This document shows, piece by piece, positions 1-7,852 of a DNA stretch of 50,806 nucleotides. The DNA is from Microbacterium sp. (GTDB taxonomy: Bacteria > Actinomycetota > Actinomycetes > Actinomycetales > Microbacteriaceae), in assembly GCF_031179285.1 (NCBI RefSeq), contig NZ_JAPSHY010000021.1:1-50806 (forward strand), given 5' to 3'. The translations under genes and the position numbers were made by a program. Position 1 is the first letter of the stretch. The number at the start of each line of letters is the position of its first letter. The notes under the pieces were generated by a model that was given only the letters and a program-made list of their open reading frames with translations, did no database searches and had not been told where the DNA came from.

Positions 1-2
1 CC

Positions 3-1457
3 TCATCTGCCCAGCACCGCCTCTATGACCTTCTTCGCAATCGGAGCGGCGATGGAGTCGCCGGATCCGGATTGTCCCTGTCCGCCGCCGTCTTCGACGA
101 CTACCGCTACTGCGACCGCCGGGTCGTTCGCCGGCGCGAAGCCGGTGAACCACAACGTATGCGGCCTGCTGCCGTTCTCTGCTGTTCCGGTCTTTCCGGC
201 CACGTCGATCCCGTCTATTCTTGCACCCTGCGCAGCCCCGGTAGAGACGCTCGCCACCATGGCCGAGGTCACCTCGTCGGCGATCTCCGCGTCGACCGCG
301 CGGCCGAACTCCGTGTTCTCGAAGGCGCGGAGCACCGACAGGTCGTTGCCGATGACGGCATCCACCATTCGCGGGTTCATCACGACGCCGTCGTTCGCAA
401 GCCCCGCCGCCACCATCGCGATCTGAAGCGGCGTCGCGGTCACCTTGCCCTGGCCGAAGCCGGTGAGCGCGGTCTGCGCATCGTCGAGCGCGCGAGGGTA
501 GCTCGAGGGCGTCGAGGCGAGGGGCGTCTCGAAGCTGCGATTGAAGCCGAACTTCTCCGCCATCTCGAGGATCCGCGTGTCACCGAGCTCGACGGCGAGC
601 TCGGCCATCGGGATGTTGCAGCTGAGCCTGATCGCCTCGGCGATCGTGACCGTGTCACCCGGGCCGCACGTGCCGCCCCAGGCGTTCGAGACCGTGTTGC
701 TGGAGCCGGGGAGCTGGTAGCGCGCGGGATTCGGCAGCGTCGATTCCGGCGTCCAGTCGCCGCTCGCGTACGCGGCGGCGGCGACGAGAACCTTGAACGT
801 CGATCCCGGCGGGTTGAGGTCGCCCGCGATGGCGCGGTTCGACAGCGGCTTCGCCGGATCGTTGTCGAGTGCCTCGTAGGTCGCGTTCGCGGCGTTCGCG
901 TCGTGCGTGGCCATCAGGTTCGTGTCGAAGCCGGGCGTCGACACCATCGCGAGGATGCGGCCGGTCTTCGGCTCGATCGCCACGACGGCGCCCTCGAGGC
1001 CCTGAAGCGCATCGTAGGCCGCACGCTGCGCTGCGGTGTTCAGCGACAGCTCCACACTGAACCCGGTCTGCGGCTGACCCGAGAGCAGGCGCTCGATCTC
1101 GGCGAAGAAGGCATTCGATCCGGTGCCGGACAGGTCGGCGTTCATCGCACCCTCGATGCCGGTGGCAGAGCCGAGCGCGGGGTTGAAGAACCCGGTCACG
1201 GGAGCCCACATGGCGGCATCCGTGTACACGCGCTGGAACTGGTACCGGTCGTCGCTCGGTGTGGAGGTGGCGATGCTGACACCGTCGACGATGATCGACC
1301 CGCGTTGGATCTCGTAGCTGTCGAGCTGGGTGCGCTTGTTGTTGCTGTTCTGGGCCAGGGTGTCGGCTTCGACGACCTGGATCCAGCTCGCGGCGGCGAA
1401 CAGCGACACGAACATGAACAGCATCACGATGCTGAGCCGGCGGAGTTCTTTCGTCAT
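3..1457 (-). CDS. pbpA: Penicillin-binding protein 2, PbpA (class B transpeptidase)
   Basis: Class B penicillin-binding protein of 484 residues that cross-links peptidoglycan outside the membrane. A membrane anchor lies near residues 8-30. The three transpeptidase motifs are present: S219-T-F-K222 (acylated serine), S279-C-N281 and K422-T-G. ATG at 1457 is preferred over the in-frame GTG at 1460 because a GAGGTGG ribosome site sits about 6 nt upstream of the ATG. It is the last gene here of the minus-strand run fhaA-fhaB-pstP-rodA-pbpA. In actinobacteria that order continues into pknA and pknB, which would lie just off the left edge. The stop is 2 bases from the window end, so overlap with the next gene cannot be judged. 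Family and role are secure from motifs plus synteny. Confidence 0.95.
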   Translation of the reverse strand: MTKELRRLSIVMLFMFVSLFAAASWIQVVEADTLAQNSNNKRTQLDSYEIQRGSIIVDGVSIATSTPSDDRYQFQRVYTDAAMWAPVTGFFNPALGSATGIEGAMNADLSGTGSNAFFAEIERLLSGQPQTGFSVELSLNTAAQRAAYDALQGLEGAVVAIEPKTGRILAMVSTPGFDTNLMATHDANAANATYEALDNDPAKPLSNRAIAGDLNPPGSTFKVLVAAAAYASGDWTPESTLPNPARYQLPGSSNTVSNAWGGTCGPGDTVTIAEAIRLSCNIPMAELAVELGDTRILEMAEKFGFNRSFETPLASTPSSYPRALDDAQTALTGFGQGKVTATPLQIAMVAAGLANDGVVMNPRMVDAVIGNDLSVLRAFENTEFGRAVDAEIADEVTSAMVASVSTGAAQGARIDGIDVAGKTGTAENGSRPHTLWFTGFAPANDPAVAVAVVVEDGGGQGQSGSGDSIAAPIAKKVIEAVLGR

Positions 1458-1503
1458 CACACACCACCTCGTGCCCTCATCGATGCCATCGAGAGGCAGA
1501 GCT

Positions 1504-1526
1504 GACCCTGAGCTTGTCGAAGGGTC
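1504..1526. repeat. Dispersed CTTCGACAAGCTCAGG-type repeat
   Basis: A copy of the GACCCTTCGACAAGCTCAGG-type element, with 6-bp inverted ends (GACCCT/AGGGTC). I recognise this sequence from memory as a repeat widely scattered in high-GC genomes. It sits in the 67-nt rodA-pbpA gap and supplies the rodA stop codon (complement of 1525-1527). It could form a weak hairpin inside the operon transcript. Function unknown. Confidence 0.6.
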
Positions 1527-2910
1527 ATCCGATCACCACCCGGGGCTGGGAGCGGACGGCGTCCGAGATGCGCAGCAGCACAGCGACGATGAGCCAGTTC
1601 GCCACGAGCGACGATCCGCCGGCGGCGAGGAACGGCGTGGTGAGGCCGGTGAGGGGAATGACCCGGGTGACACCGCCGACCATGATGAACACCTGCAGGG
1701 CGATCGTGAACGCCAGGCCCGTCGACAGCAGCTTGCCGAAGTCGTCCTGCCCGGTCAGCCCGATCCGCATCCCGCGGCTGACGAACACCATGTAGAGCAC
1801 CAGGATCGCGAACAGGCCGATCAGGCCGATCTCCTCGCCGAGGCTGGTGATGATGTAGTCGCTGTGGGCGAGCGGAGTCACCTCGGGGCGGCCCTGGCCC
1901 CAGCCGGTGCCCATGAGCCCGCCGTGGGCGAGGCCGAACAGGCCCTGCATCGGCTGGTAGCCCGCGTTCTCGGGATCGACCTGATTCGGGTCGAACAGGA
2001 ACAGCCAGTTGATGAAGCGGCCGCGCACGTAGCTGAGGATCTGAGTGGCCAGGGCGACCCCGGCGGCGACGAGCGCCAGGCCGATGAGCACCCAGCTGGT
2101 CTTGCCCGTCGCGACGTACAGCATCGCGACGAACATGCCGAAGATGAGCGTTCCGGTGCCGAGGTCGCGCTGGAAGACGATGATGCCGAGCGAGATGCCC
2201 CACACCACGAGCACCGGGCCGAGTTCGCGCATCCGCGGCCAGGTGATGCCGAGGAATCGCGTGCCGACCGAGGTGAGGCTCTCGCGGGTGCGCACCAGGT
2301 AGCCGGCGAAGAAGATCGCGAGGCAGATCTTCGCCAGCTCGCCGGGCTGGAAGGCGAAATTGCCGCCGAGCGAGACCCAGACCGCGGCGTTGGCGTCGGG
2401 GATGCGCAGGCCCGGAACGAATGGCAGCAGCAGCAGCACGATACCGGTGAGGCCGAAGACGTACGTGTAGCGGAACAGGATGCGGTAGTTGCGCAGCAGG
2501 ATCACCGCCGTGATCGCGCCGATCAGCGAGATCGCCGTCCAGGCGAGCTGCTTGGTCGAGTACGCGTTCCAGCCGGTGAGGTCTTTCGCGAGGTCGATCC
2601 GGTAGATCATCGCGATGCCGAGACCGGTGAGCAGCGTCGCGATCGGCAGCACGAACGAGTCGGCGTCCCGCGCCACGAAGCGGAGGACGAAGTGCAGGGC
2701 GAAGGCGAGGACTGCGAGCCCGCCGCCGATGAAGAGGATCATCGGATCGATCCGGCCGAGAGCCCCGAGCTGCACGAGCGTGAGCGCCGCGCCGCTGAGC
2801 GCGCACGCGAACAGCAGCAGCCAGAACTCCCGGTTGCGCTGCGTCTGCGGCATCCGCAACCGCTTGAGCGCCTTGATGACGCTGGTGTCGGCCGTGACGT
2901 CCGTGCTCAT
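1525..2910 (-). CDS. rodA: FtsW/RodA/SpoVE-family peptidoglycan glycosyltransferase
   Basis: Polytopic SEDS-family membrane protein of 461 residues, expected to polymerise lipid II into glycan strands in partnership with the class B PBP encoded next to it. The sequence shows about ten hydrophobic segments. It carries the family signatures LAKICLAIFFAGYL, FQRDLGTGTLIFG, the large extracellular loop with GYQPMQGLFGLAHGG, and the C-terminal LPLTGLTTPFLAAGGSSL-like block. Start ATG at 2910 has a strong GGGAGG site 8 nt upstream and overlaps the pstP stop by 4 bp (ATGA), so the two are translationally coupled. The stop codon lies inside a dispersed repeat. The symbol rodA is chosen by synteny; from sequence alone FtsW is equally possible. 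Confidence 0.93.
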   Translation of the reverse strand: MSTDVTADTSVIKALKRLRMPQTQRNREFWLLLFACALSGAALTLVQLGALGRIDPMILFIGGGLAVLAFALHFVLRFVARDADSFVLPIATLLTGLGIAMIYRIDLAKDLTGWNAYSTKQLAWTAISLIGAITAVILLRNYRILFRYTYVFGLTGIVLLLLPFVPGLRIPDANAAVWVSLGGNFAFQPGELAKICLAIFFAGYLVRTRESLTSVGTRFLGITWPRMRELGPVLVVWGISLGIIVFQRDLGTGTLIFGMFVAMLYVATGKTSWVLIGLALVAAGVALATQILSYVRGRFINWLFLFDPNQVDPENAGYQPMQGLFGLAHGGLMGTGWGQGRPEVTPLAHSDYIITSLGEEIGLIGLFAILVLYMVFVSRGMRIGLTGQDDFGKLLSTGLAFTIALQVFIMVGGVTRVIPLTGLTTPFLAAGGSSLVANWLIVAVLLRISDAVRSQPRVVIG

Positions 2911-4205
2911 GGCGTGCCTCCCGCCGGGGTCTCGGTGGGCAGCGGCGTGGGCAGCGGCGTCTGATCGATGATGTTCGCGTCGGCGCCGACGCGCAGCCGT
3001 TCGACGATGGCCTCCGCATCGGCGAGGGAGCGCGCGGTGATCGTGCGCTCGACCGACGTCCGCTGGTACGGCGGCAGGTCGGCGAGGAGGATCTCGGTGT
3101 CGGTCAGCGGTGTCGACAGCGTGATCGGGCCGAGGTTCTGCTGCACACCCTGGAAGATGACCACGCTGTCGTCGTCGGCGCCGATGAAGTAGCGGGTCTG
3201 GGTCCAGCTGTAGGCGGCGAAGGCCGCGATCGCGAGCATCGCCAGCACCACCAGCATCCCGGCGATCCAGCCCAAGCGGCGGCGTCTGGCGCGTCGACGA
3301 TCCTCTTCGATGAGCTCTTCGAGATACTCGGCGGCCGGTTCGAAGTGGCTCGGCTCGTTGGCGGCCTGTCGCACCGGATGCAGCCAGCTCGGGCGCGCGG
3401 GCCGCACCGGCGGCACGATGACACCGGTCGGGTTCGAGGCGGAGCCGACGATCGTGGGCGTGCCCGACGAGAGCGGATGCTGGCCGCCGACGTCGACGAT
3501 CACGATGGTGACGTTGTCGGGCGCACCGCCGTCGAGGGCCTGCTTGAGCAGGTTGTCGGCGGTGCGGCCTGGCGCCATGCCCAGGCGCATTGCCTTGAGC
3601 ATGTGCGCTTCGTCGACGACGCCGGAGAGGCCGTCGGAGCACAGCAGCCAGCGATCTCCCGGCATCGTCGGCATGACGAACATGTCGAGCTCGGGGTCGG
3701 AGTCCATGTCGCTGAGCACCCGCATCAGCACCGAACGGCGCGGGTGGTAGCGGGCCTCTTCCGGTGTGATGCGGCCCGAGTCGACCAGCCGCTGCACGAA
3801 GGTGTGGTCGGCGGTGATCTGCGTGAGGGCGTCGTCACGGTAGAGATAGATCCGCGAGTCGCCGATGTGGCCGATGACGGCGTACTCGTCGACCATGATG
3901 ATCGCGCTGACGGTGGTGCCGAGCCCCGCGAGCTCTGGGCGCTCCTTGGCAGCGCGGATCAGGTCGGCGGCGGCGGTGGTGGCGGCTGCCTGCAGTGACG
4001 CCTGCGCGTCTTCGGTCGACGTGAAGGCCTGATCGAGCGGTTCGAGCCGCTGGATCGCGATGCTCGACGCGACGTCGCCACCCGCGTGGCCGCCCATGCC
4101 GTCGGCGACGGCGAACAGGTTGGCTCCGGAGTATCCCGAGTCCTGGTTGTTGGAGCGGACCTTCCCGGTGTGGGAGATCGCGGCGCTCGAGCCTTCGAAG
4201 ACCAT
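2907..4205 (-). CDS. pstP: PP2C-type serine/threonine phosphatase PstP
   Basis: Membrane-anchored PPM/PP2C phosphatase of 432 residues that reverses phosphorylation by the PknA/PknB kinases. The N-terminal catalytic domain (about 1-235) has the metal-binding motifs NQD, DGMGGHAGG, IGDSRIYLYRD, SDGLSG and DNVT. A linker of about 65 residues follows. An Arg-rich stop-transfer stretch and one membrane helix come next (around 305-330), then a short extracytoplasmic tail with Pro/Thr-rich repeats (PLPTPLPTE). Its start is 7 nt downstream of the fhaB stop and its stop overlaps rodA, placing it in the middle of the operon. Confidence 0.95.
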   Translation of the reverse strand: MVFEGSSAAISHTGKVRSNNQDSGYSGANLFAVADGMGGHAGGDVASSIAIQRLEPLDQAFTSTEDAQASLQAAATTAAADLIRAAKERPELAGLGTTVSAIIMVDEYAVIGHIGDSRIYLYRDDALTQITADHTFVQRLVDSGRITPEEARYHPRRSVLMRVLSDMDSDPELDMFVMPTMPGDRWLLCSDGLSGVVDEAHMLKAMRLGMAPGRTADNLLKQALDGGAPDNVTIVIVDVGGQHPLSSGTPTIVGSASNPTGVIVPPVRPARPSWLHPVRQAANEPSHFEPAAEYLEELIEEDRRRARRRRLGWIAGMLVVLAMLAIAAFAAYSWTQTRYFIGADDDSVVIFQGVQQNLGPITLSTPLTDTEILLADLPPYQRTSVERTITARSLADAEAIVERLRVGADANIIDQTPLPTPLPTETPAGGTP

Positions 4206-4212
4206 GCCGGTG

Positions 4213-4725
4213 TCAGGCTCGCAGCTCGAAGGTCGTGGCGCCCACCTTGACGGGGGTGCCGAGGGCGAGGCCGACGGGGGATCCGGTCACGCGCTGGCCG
4301 GCGACGAAGGTGCCGTTGGTCGAGTCGAGATCCTGGATGGCCCAGACATCCCCCCGCAGCAGCAGGCGCGCGTGGTGGCTGGACGTGTAGTCGTCGCGGA
4401 TGACGAGCGCCGACTCGCTGGAGCGGCCGATCGTCAGCGAGTCCGTTCCCAGCGGAAGCTCGAGTCCTGCTTTCGGGCCGGATGTGATGACGAGACGCTT
4501 GGCGGTCGCGACCGTGGCGGGCCCGGTAGTGGTCGGCTTCGCGGAGGCCGGCTTCACGGATGCTGCCGGGGCAGCTGCCGGCGTTGCGGCCGCGGCGTCG
4601 GCGGGGAGCTTGCGCACGCGCACGCCGAAGAGATCGGCGCGCAGCGAGTAGACGACGCCGAACACGAAGAACCACAGCAGCAGGAGGAACCCGATGCGCA
4701 GGAGAAGCAGGACCAGCTCGCTCAC
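4213..4725 (-). CDS. fhaB: FHA-domain protein FhaB (FipA-like)
   Basis: Protein of 170 residues with one N-terminal membrane helix (about 3-25), an Ala/Pro/Thr-rich linker, and a C-terminal forkhead-associated domain (about 80-168). The FHA phosphothreonine-binding signatures IGRSSES, SSHHARL and DSTNGTFV are visible. In other actinobacteria FhaB-type proteins bind phosphorylated PknA/PknB substrates and help place division and wall-synthesis proteins. Start GTG at 4725 overlaps the fhaA stop by 4 bp (GTGA). An open frame continues upstream, but the membrane helix beginning right after this GTG and the overlap support the start. Confidence 0.92.
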   Translation of the reverse strand: MSELVLLLLRIGFLLLLWFFVFGVVYSLRADLFGVRVRKLPADAAAATPAAAPAASVKPASAKPTTTGPATVATAKRLVITSGPKAGLELPLGTDSLTIGRSSESALVIRDDYTSSHHARLLLRGDVWAIQDLDSTNGTFVAGQRVTGSPVGLALGTPVKVGATTFELRA

Positions 4726-5438
4726 GGCATCACCCCGAACGATCGCGTGGAGTCGTCGCTCGGCCGGGAGTGATTCGCGACGGGGACGATGCGGAAGACG
4801 AGGTCGGTGCGGCCGATGGTGATGGTGGTGTCGGTCGGCAGGGCTGCCTCGCGCACCTTCTGGCCATTCACCTTTGTGCCGTTGGTCGAGCCGAGGTCGC
4901 GCATCATGGCGCGTTCGCCGTCCCACAGCACCTCGGCGTGCTTGCGGCTGGATCCGGCGTCGCCGATGGTGATGTCGGCGTCGCTGCCGCGGCCGATCAC
5001 GGTGCGGGCCCGGGTGAGGGTGTGACGGCGGCCGTCGACCTCGATCACGGCCTGCCAGCTCACGCGGCTCTCGACGCTGCCCGAACTCACGCGCACGGTG
5101 CCGGTCGATACCTTCTCGTCGGGCTCGAGGACGATGGTCAGCGGGCCGGCGAAGCTGTAGCCCTGCGAGCTGCCGTGCTTGCTGAGCAGCGCATGCAGCT
5201 CGTCGATGAGCGCACCGCCGAGCCCCCGCATCCGCTCGGCGTCGTCGGCGCTCAGGCGCACGACGTACCGGTTGGGCGCGATGATGCGGTCGCGGCTGAC
5301 CACAGCCGCCTTCGTGTCGGCTTCGCGTCGCAGCGCCGACGCGATCTCCACAGGCTGGATGCCGCTGCGGAAGGTCTTCGCGAACGCGCTGTTCACAGCG
5401 CGCTCGAGACCCTTCTCAAAGCTGTCAAGTAGTCCCAC
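4722..5438 (-). CDS. fhaA: FHA-domain protein FhaA with N-terminal DUF3662 domain
   Basis: Protein of 238 residues: N-terminal DUF3662/FhaA domain (about 1-115, starting GLLDSFEKGLERAVNSAF), short linker, and a C-terminal FHA domain (about 150-230) with IGRGSDADI, SSRKHAEV and GSTNGTKVNG. In mycobacteria FhaA binds the phosphorylated pseudokinase MviN/MurJ and restrains wall synthesis; this role is by homology. Start GTG at 5438 has an AGAGGAG site 6-8 nt upstream and begins exactly at the conserved N-terminus. It is the first gene of the minus-strand operon, so the promoter should lie in 5439-5700. Confidence 0.92.
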   Translation of the reverse strand: MGLLDSFEKGLERAVNSAFAKTFRSGIQPVEIASALRREADTKAAVVSRDRIIAPNRYVVRLSADDAERMRGLGGALIDELHALLSKHGSSQGYSFAGPLTIVLEPDEKVSTGTVRVSSGSVESRVSWQAVIEVDGRRHTLTRARTVIGRGSDADITIGDAGSSRKHAEVLWDGERAMMRDLGSTNGTKVNGQKVREAALPTDTTITIGRTDLVFRIVPVANHSRPSDDSTRSFGVMP

Positions 5439-5570
5439 TGGGCTCCTCTGGCATGCCGACCGGTAGGGACATCGTAGCCAGGTGTCCTGGATGAACGCCT
5501 TTCGGGTCGCTCTGCGCGGGGGATTCGCGCGCCGTGCGGGCTCGCCTCGGCGGCGAGACATGGCTTTCTG

Positions 5571-5603
5571 CATGAGAAACGTCGTCGGCGGACGTTTCTC
5601 ATG
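5571..5603. repeat. Perfect 13-bp inverted repeat upstream of fhaA
   Basis: CATGAGAAACGTC (5571-5583), a 7-nt loop, then its exact reverse complement (5591-5603). It lies between the divergent fhaA operon and tRNA-Leu. There is no T-run on either side, so a classical terminator is unlikely. A two-fold operator or an extragenic palindrome fits better. A partial half-copy (GTTTCTCG) follows at about 5611. Confidence 0.6.
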
Positions 5604-5657
5604 TCGGATGCTGTTTCTCGCGGGCCGGAAGGATGCTGCGAGGGGATGCTGGGTGCG

Positions 5658-5685
5658 TTGGGTGGCCGTGAAAACGCGTGATATC
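5658..5685 (+). promoter_or_regulatory. Candidate promoter for tRNA-Leu
   Basis: TTGGGT (5658-5663), a 16-nt spacer and GATATC (5680-5685) resemble -35 and -10 boxes. They would start transcription around 5692, about 28 nt before the tRNA. Spacing is good but the match is only moderate. Confidence 0.4.
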
Positions 5686-5719
5686 CTCGTGAAGTTGAGT
5701 TCTCCGGAGCGAGACACTC

Positions 5720-5802
5720 GCGCGAGTGGCGGAATGGTAGACGCGCTGGCTTCAGGTGCCAGTGTCCTTATGGACGTGGGGGTTCAAGTCCCCCCTCGCG
5801 CA
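5720..5802 (+). tRNA. trnL: tRNA-Leu (anticodon CAG)
   Basis: Class II tRNA of 83 nt. The acceptor stem GCGCGAG/CTCGCGC pairs perfectly, with discriminator A at 5802. Anticodon stem CTGGC/GCCAG encloses loop TTCAGGT with anticodon CAG at 5753-5755, reading CUG, the main Leu codon in a high-GC genome. A variable arm (5763-5776) and a T arm with GGTTCAAGTCC are present. CCA is not encoded. No duplicated 3' end or integrase is seen nearby, so there is no sign of an integrated element. Confidence 0.97.
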
Positions 5803-5813
5803 CACAGAGCGAC

Positions 5814-5845
5814 GAAGAGCCGGGCCCGAGAGGGACCGGCTCTTC
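5814..5845. terminator. Hairpin terminator after tRNA-Leu
   Basis: GAAGAGCCGG (5814-5823) pairs perfectly with CCGGCTCTTC (5836-5845) around a 12-nt loop, 12 nt after the tRNA. It lies in the convergent gap with the yihY-like gene, so it may stop transcription from both sides. The T-tract is weak. Confidence 0.75.
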
Positions 5846-5872
5846 CTCGTTACAGGCGCGGGGTGATCGCAG

Positions 5873-6940
5873 CTACGACCCGCCATCATCCGCATGCTGC
5901 TCGCGAATCCTCCGACCCTCGGCGACGTCCTTCGCCTCCTTCTCCGCCGCCTTGTCGCTCTTGCGCGAGTCACGCGGTGGCAGCTGGATGTCCTTCTCCG
6001 CTGCGATGCCGGCCTGCAGCTGACGTCCGCGTTCGAGTTCGGCGTCGAACTCGGCACCGAAGAGCAGCGCGAGGTTCGAGATCCACAGCCAGAGGAGCAG
6101 CACGATGATTCCCGCGAGCGACCCGTACGTGCGGTCGTAGTTCGAGAAGTTGGCCACATAGAAGCCGAACCCGAACGTCGCGATGGCGAGAACGATGATG
6201 GCGAGCAGGGCGCCCATGCTGATCCACCGGAACTTCGGCTGCTTCGCATTGGGCGTCGCGTAGTAGAGGATCGCGACGATGAGCACGACGATGAAGGCAA
6301 GCACCGGCCATTTCGCGATCGACCAGATGGTCTGGGCGACGTTTCCCACCCCGAGCGCGTCGCCGACGGCATCCGCCACCGGCCCCGACACGACGAGGAT
6401 GATCGCTGCGACCACGAGAAGCACGATGGCGATGATCGTCACCAGCAGCTGCTGCGGCTTGAGCTTCCAGAAGGGGCGCCCCTCCTCGATCTCATAGATG
6501 CGGTTCATGGCGCGGCTGAACGCGCCGACGTAGCCGGACGCCGACCACACCGCCAGCACGATTCCCGAGATGAGCGCGAACCCTGCCGCCGGAGAGCTCG
6601 CGATCTGCTCGATCGGCCCCCGCACGGCATCCGCTGTATCACCGGGCGCGACCTGTTCGATGATGCCGAGCACCGCGTCGCTTGCGGACTTCCCCTGGCC
6701 CAGGACGCCGAGCAGCGAGAAGACGGCGATCAGCCCGGGGAACAGCGACAGCACGGAGTAGTACGTCAGCGCCGCCGCGATGTCGGTGCACTGGTCGGAG
6801 GAGAACTCCCGGATCGTCTTCTGGGCGACGTACTTCCAGGAACGCTTCTCGATCTCGTCCGGAGAGTCCGGCTTGTCAGGATGCTCGGCATCCGGGGTGT
6901 TGCGCGCGTCTCGATCCCGTCCGCTGGTCTCAGTGGTCAT
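5873..6940 (-). CDS. YihY/BrkB-family inner membrane protein
   Basis: Membrane protein of 355 residues with six predicted helices flanked by charged cytoplasmic tails. Family features include the region around LTYYSVLSLFPGLIAVFSLLG, the GYVGAFSRAMNRIYEIEE segment and the final LLWLWISNLALLFGAEFDAELERGR-like block. The C-terminal 45 residues are Lys/Glu/Arg-rich and hydrophilic. The family was once called ribonuclease BN, but that was a misassignment; its function is unknown. Start ATG at 6940 has a strong GGAGGGCGGAGC ribosome site. Monocistronic. Confidence 0.9.
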   Translation of the reverse strand: MTTETSGRDRDARNTPDAEHPDKPDSPDEIEKRSWKYVAQKTIREFSSDQCTDIAAALTYYSVLSLFPGLIAVFSLLGVLGQGKSASDAVLGIIEQVAPGDTADAVRGPIEQIASSPAAGFALISGIVLAVWSASGYVGAFSRAMNRIYEIEEGRPFWKLKPQQLLVTIIAIVLLVVAAIILVVSGPVADAVGDALGVGNVAQTIWSIAKWPVLAFIVVLIVAILYYATPNAKQPKFRWISMGALLAIIVLAIATFGFGFYVANFSNYDRTYGSLAGIIVLLLWLWISNLALLFGAEFDAELERGRQLQAGIAAEKDIQLPPRDSRKSDKAAEKEAKDVAEGRRIREQHADDGGS

Positions 6941-7106
6941 GCTCCGCCCTCCGGTCCCTGACTCCCCTCCTCCAGTGCTACACGCGCGCCGGATGTTTCG
7001 GCTGACCCTTGCGGTCCGATGGCCAGGCGGCTAGAGGTGGCACCGAGAAGCGGTCTGGCAGAATCAGGTCCGGCGCGAATATCGCGGCGACACGGAAGGA
7101 CGACGG

Positions 7107-7811
7107 ATGAAGACGATCGGGATGCTCGGCGGGATGAGCTGGGAATCGACTGCCGAGTACTACCGGCTGGCGAACGAGTTCGTGCGGGACCGCCTCGGTG
7201 GGTTCCACTCAGCCCCGATCCTCCTCGACTCGCTGGACTTCGCCGAGGTCGAAGCGTTGCAGAGCGCCGGCGACTGGGCAGCCGCGGGGGAGTTGCTGGC
7301 AGTGCGCGCTCGCCGCCTGCAGGATGCCGGAGCCGACCTGCTCGTGCTCTGCACCAACACCATGCACATCGTGATCGAGCGCGTGGAGGAGTCCCTGCAC
7401 ATCCCGGTCCTCCACATCGCGGACGCCACCGCGGCCGCCATCAGCGCGGCCGACGTCTCGCGTGTGGGTCTGCTCGGCACGGCCTTCACGATGGAGCAGG
7501 CGTTCTACCGGGAGCGCATCGAATCGCACGGCATCCACGTCTCCGTCCCGGACGAGGATGATCGAGCACTCGTCCACCGGGTGATCTACGACGAACTCGT
7601 GCACGGCATCGTCCGCGACGAGTCCCGGGCGGCGTACCAGCGCGTCGTCGACCGGCTCGTCGAGCGCGGAGCCGGAGGCATCATCCTCGGGTGCACCGAG
7701 ATCGAACTGCTCCTCACGCAGGCGGACAGCCCGGTGCCCGTCTTCCCGACGACGGCCATCCACGTGGCTGCCGCTGTCGACGCCGCAGTCGGCCCCGCTT
7801 TGACACCGTAG
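7107..7811 (+). CDS. Aspartate/glutamate racemase family protein
   Basis: Cofactor-independent amino-acid racemase of 234 residues, the YgeA/RacX type. The N-terminus KTIGMLGGMSWESTAEYYRLAN is characteristic. The two catalytic cysteines are in LVLCTNTMH (about residue 84) and IILGCTEIELL (about residue 197), one in each half of the pseudo-symmetric fold. RacX-type enzymes act broadly on amino acids, so the true substrate (Asp, Glu or another) cannot be told. The start has a GGAAGGACGACGG site upstream. Transcribed alone and convergent with the following SDR gene. Confidence 0.9.
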   Translation: MKTIGMLGGMSWESTAEYYRLANEFVRDRLGGFHSAPILLDSLDFAEVEALQSAGDWAAAGELLAVRARRLQDAGADLLVLCTNTMHIVIERVEESLHIPVLHIADATAAAISAADVSRVGLLGTAFTMEQAFYRERIESHGIHVSVPDEDDRALVHRVIYDELVHGIVRDESRAAYQRVVDRLVERGAGGIILGCTEIELLLTQADSPVPVFPTTAIHVAAAVDAAVGPALTP

Positions 7812-7828
7812 GCGACTCGCTTCGCCCG

Positions 7829-7849
7829 GATGCCGGCTGCACCGGCATC
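7829..7849. terminator. Short hairpin between convergent genes
   Basis: GATGCCGG (7829-7836), 5-nt loop, CCGGCATC (7842-7849), inside the 41-nt gap between the stop codons of the racemase and the SDR gene. Likely a bidirectional terminator without a U-tract. Confidence 0.5.
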
Positions 7850-7852
7850 GGA

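Noticed and set aside
72..3192. Long open frames on the plus strand opposite pbpA, rodA and pstP
   Set aside because: They are Arg/His/Gly-rich shadows produced by high-GC third positions and carry no motif. The minus-strand genes are certain.
5720..5802. tRNA-Leu as an attachment site for an integrated element
   Set aside because: No integrase, no repeat of the tRNA 3' end, and housekeeping genes on both sides.
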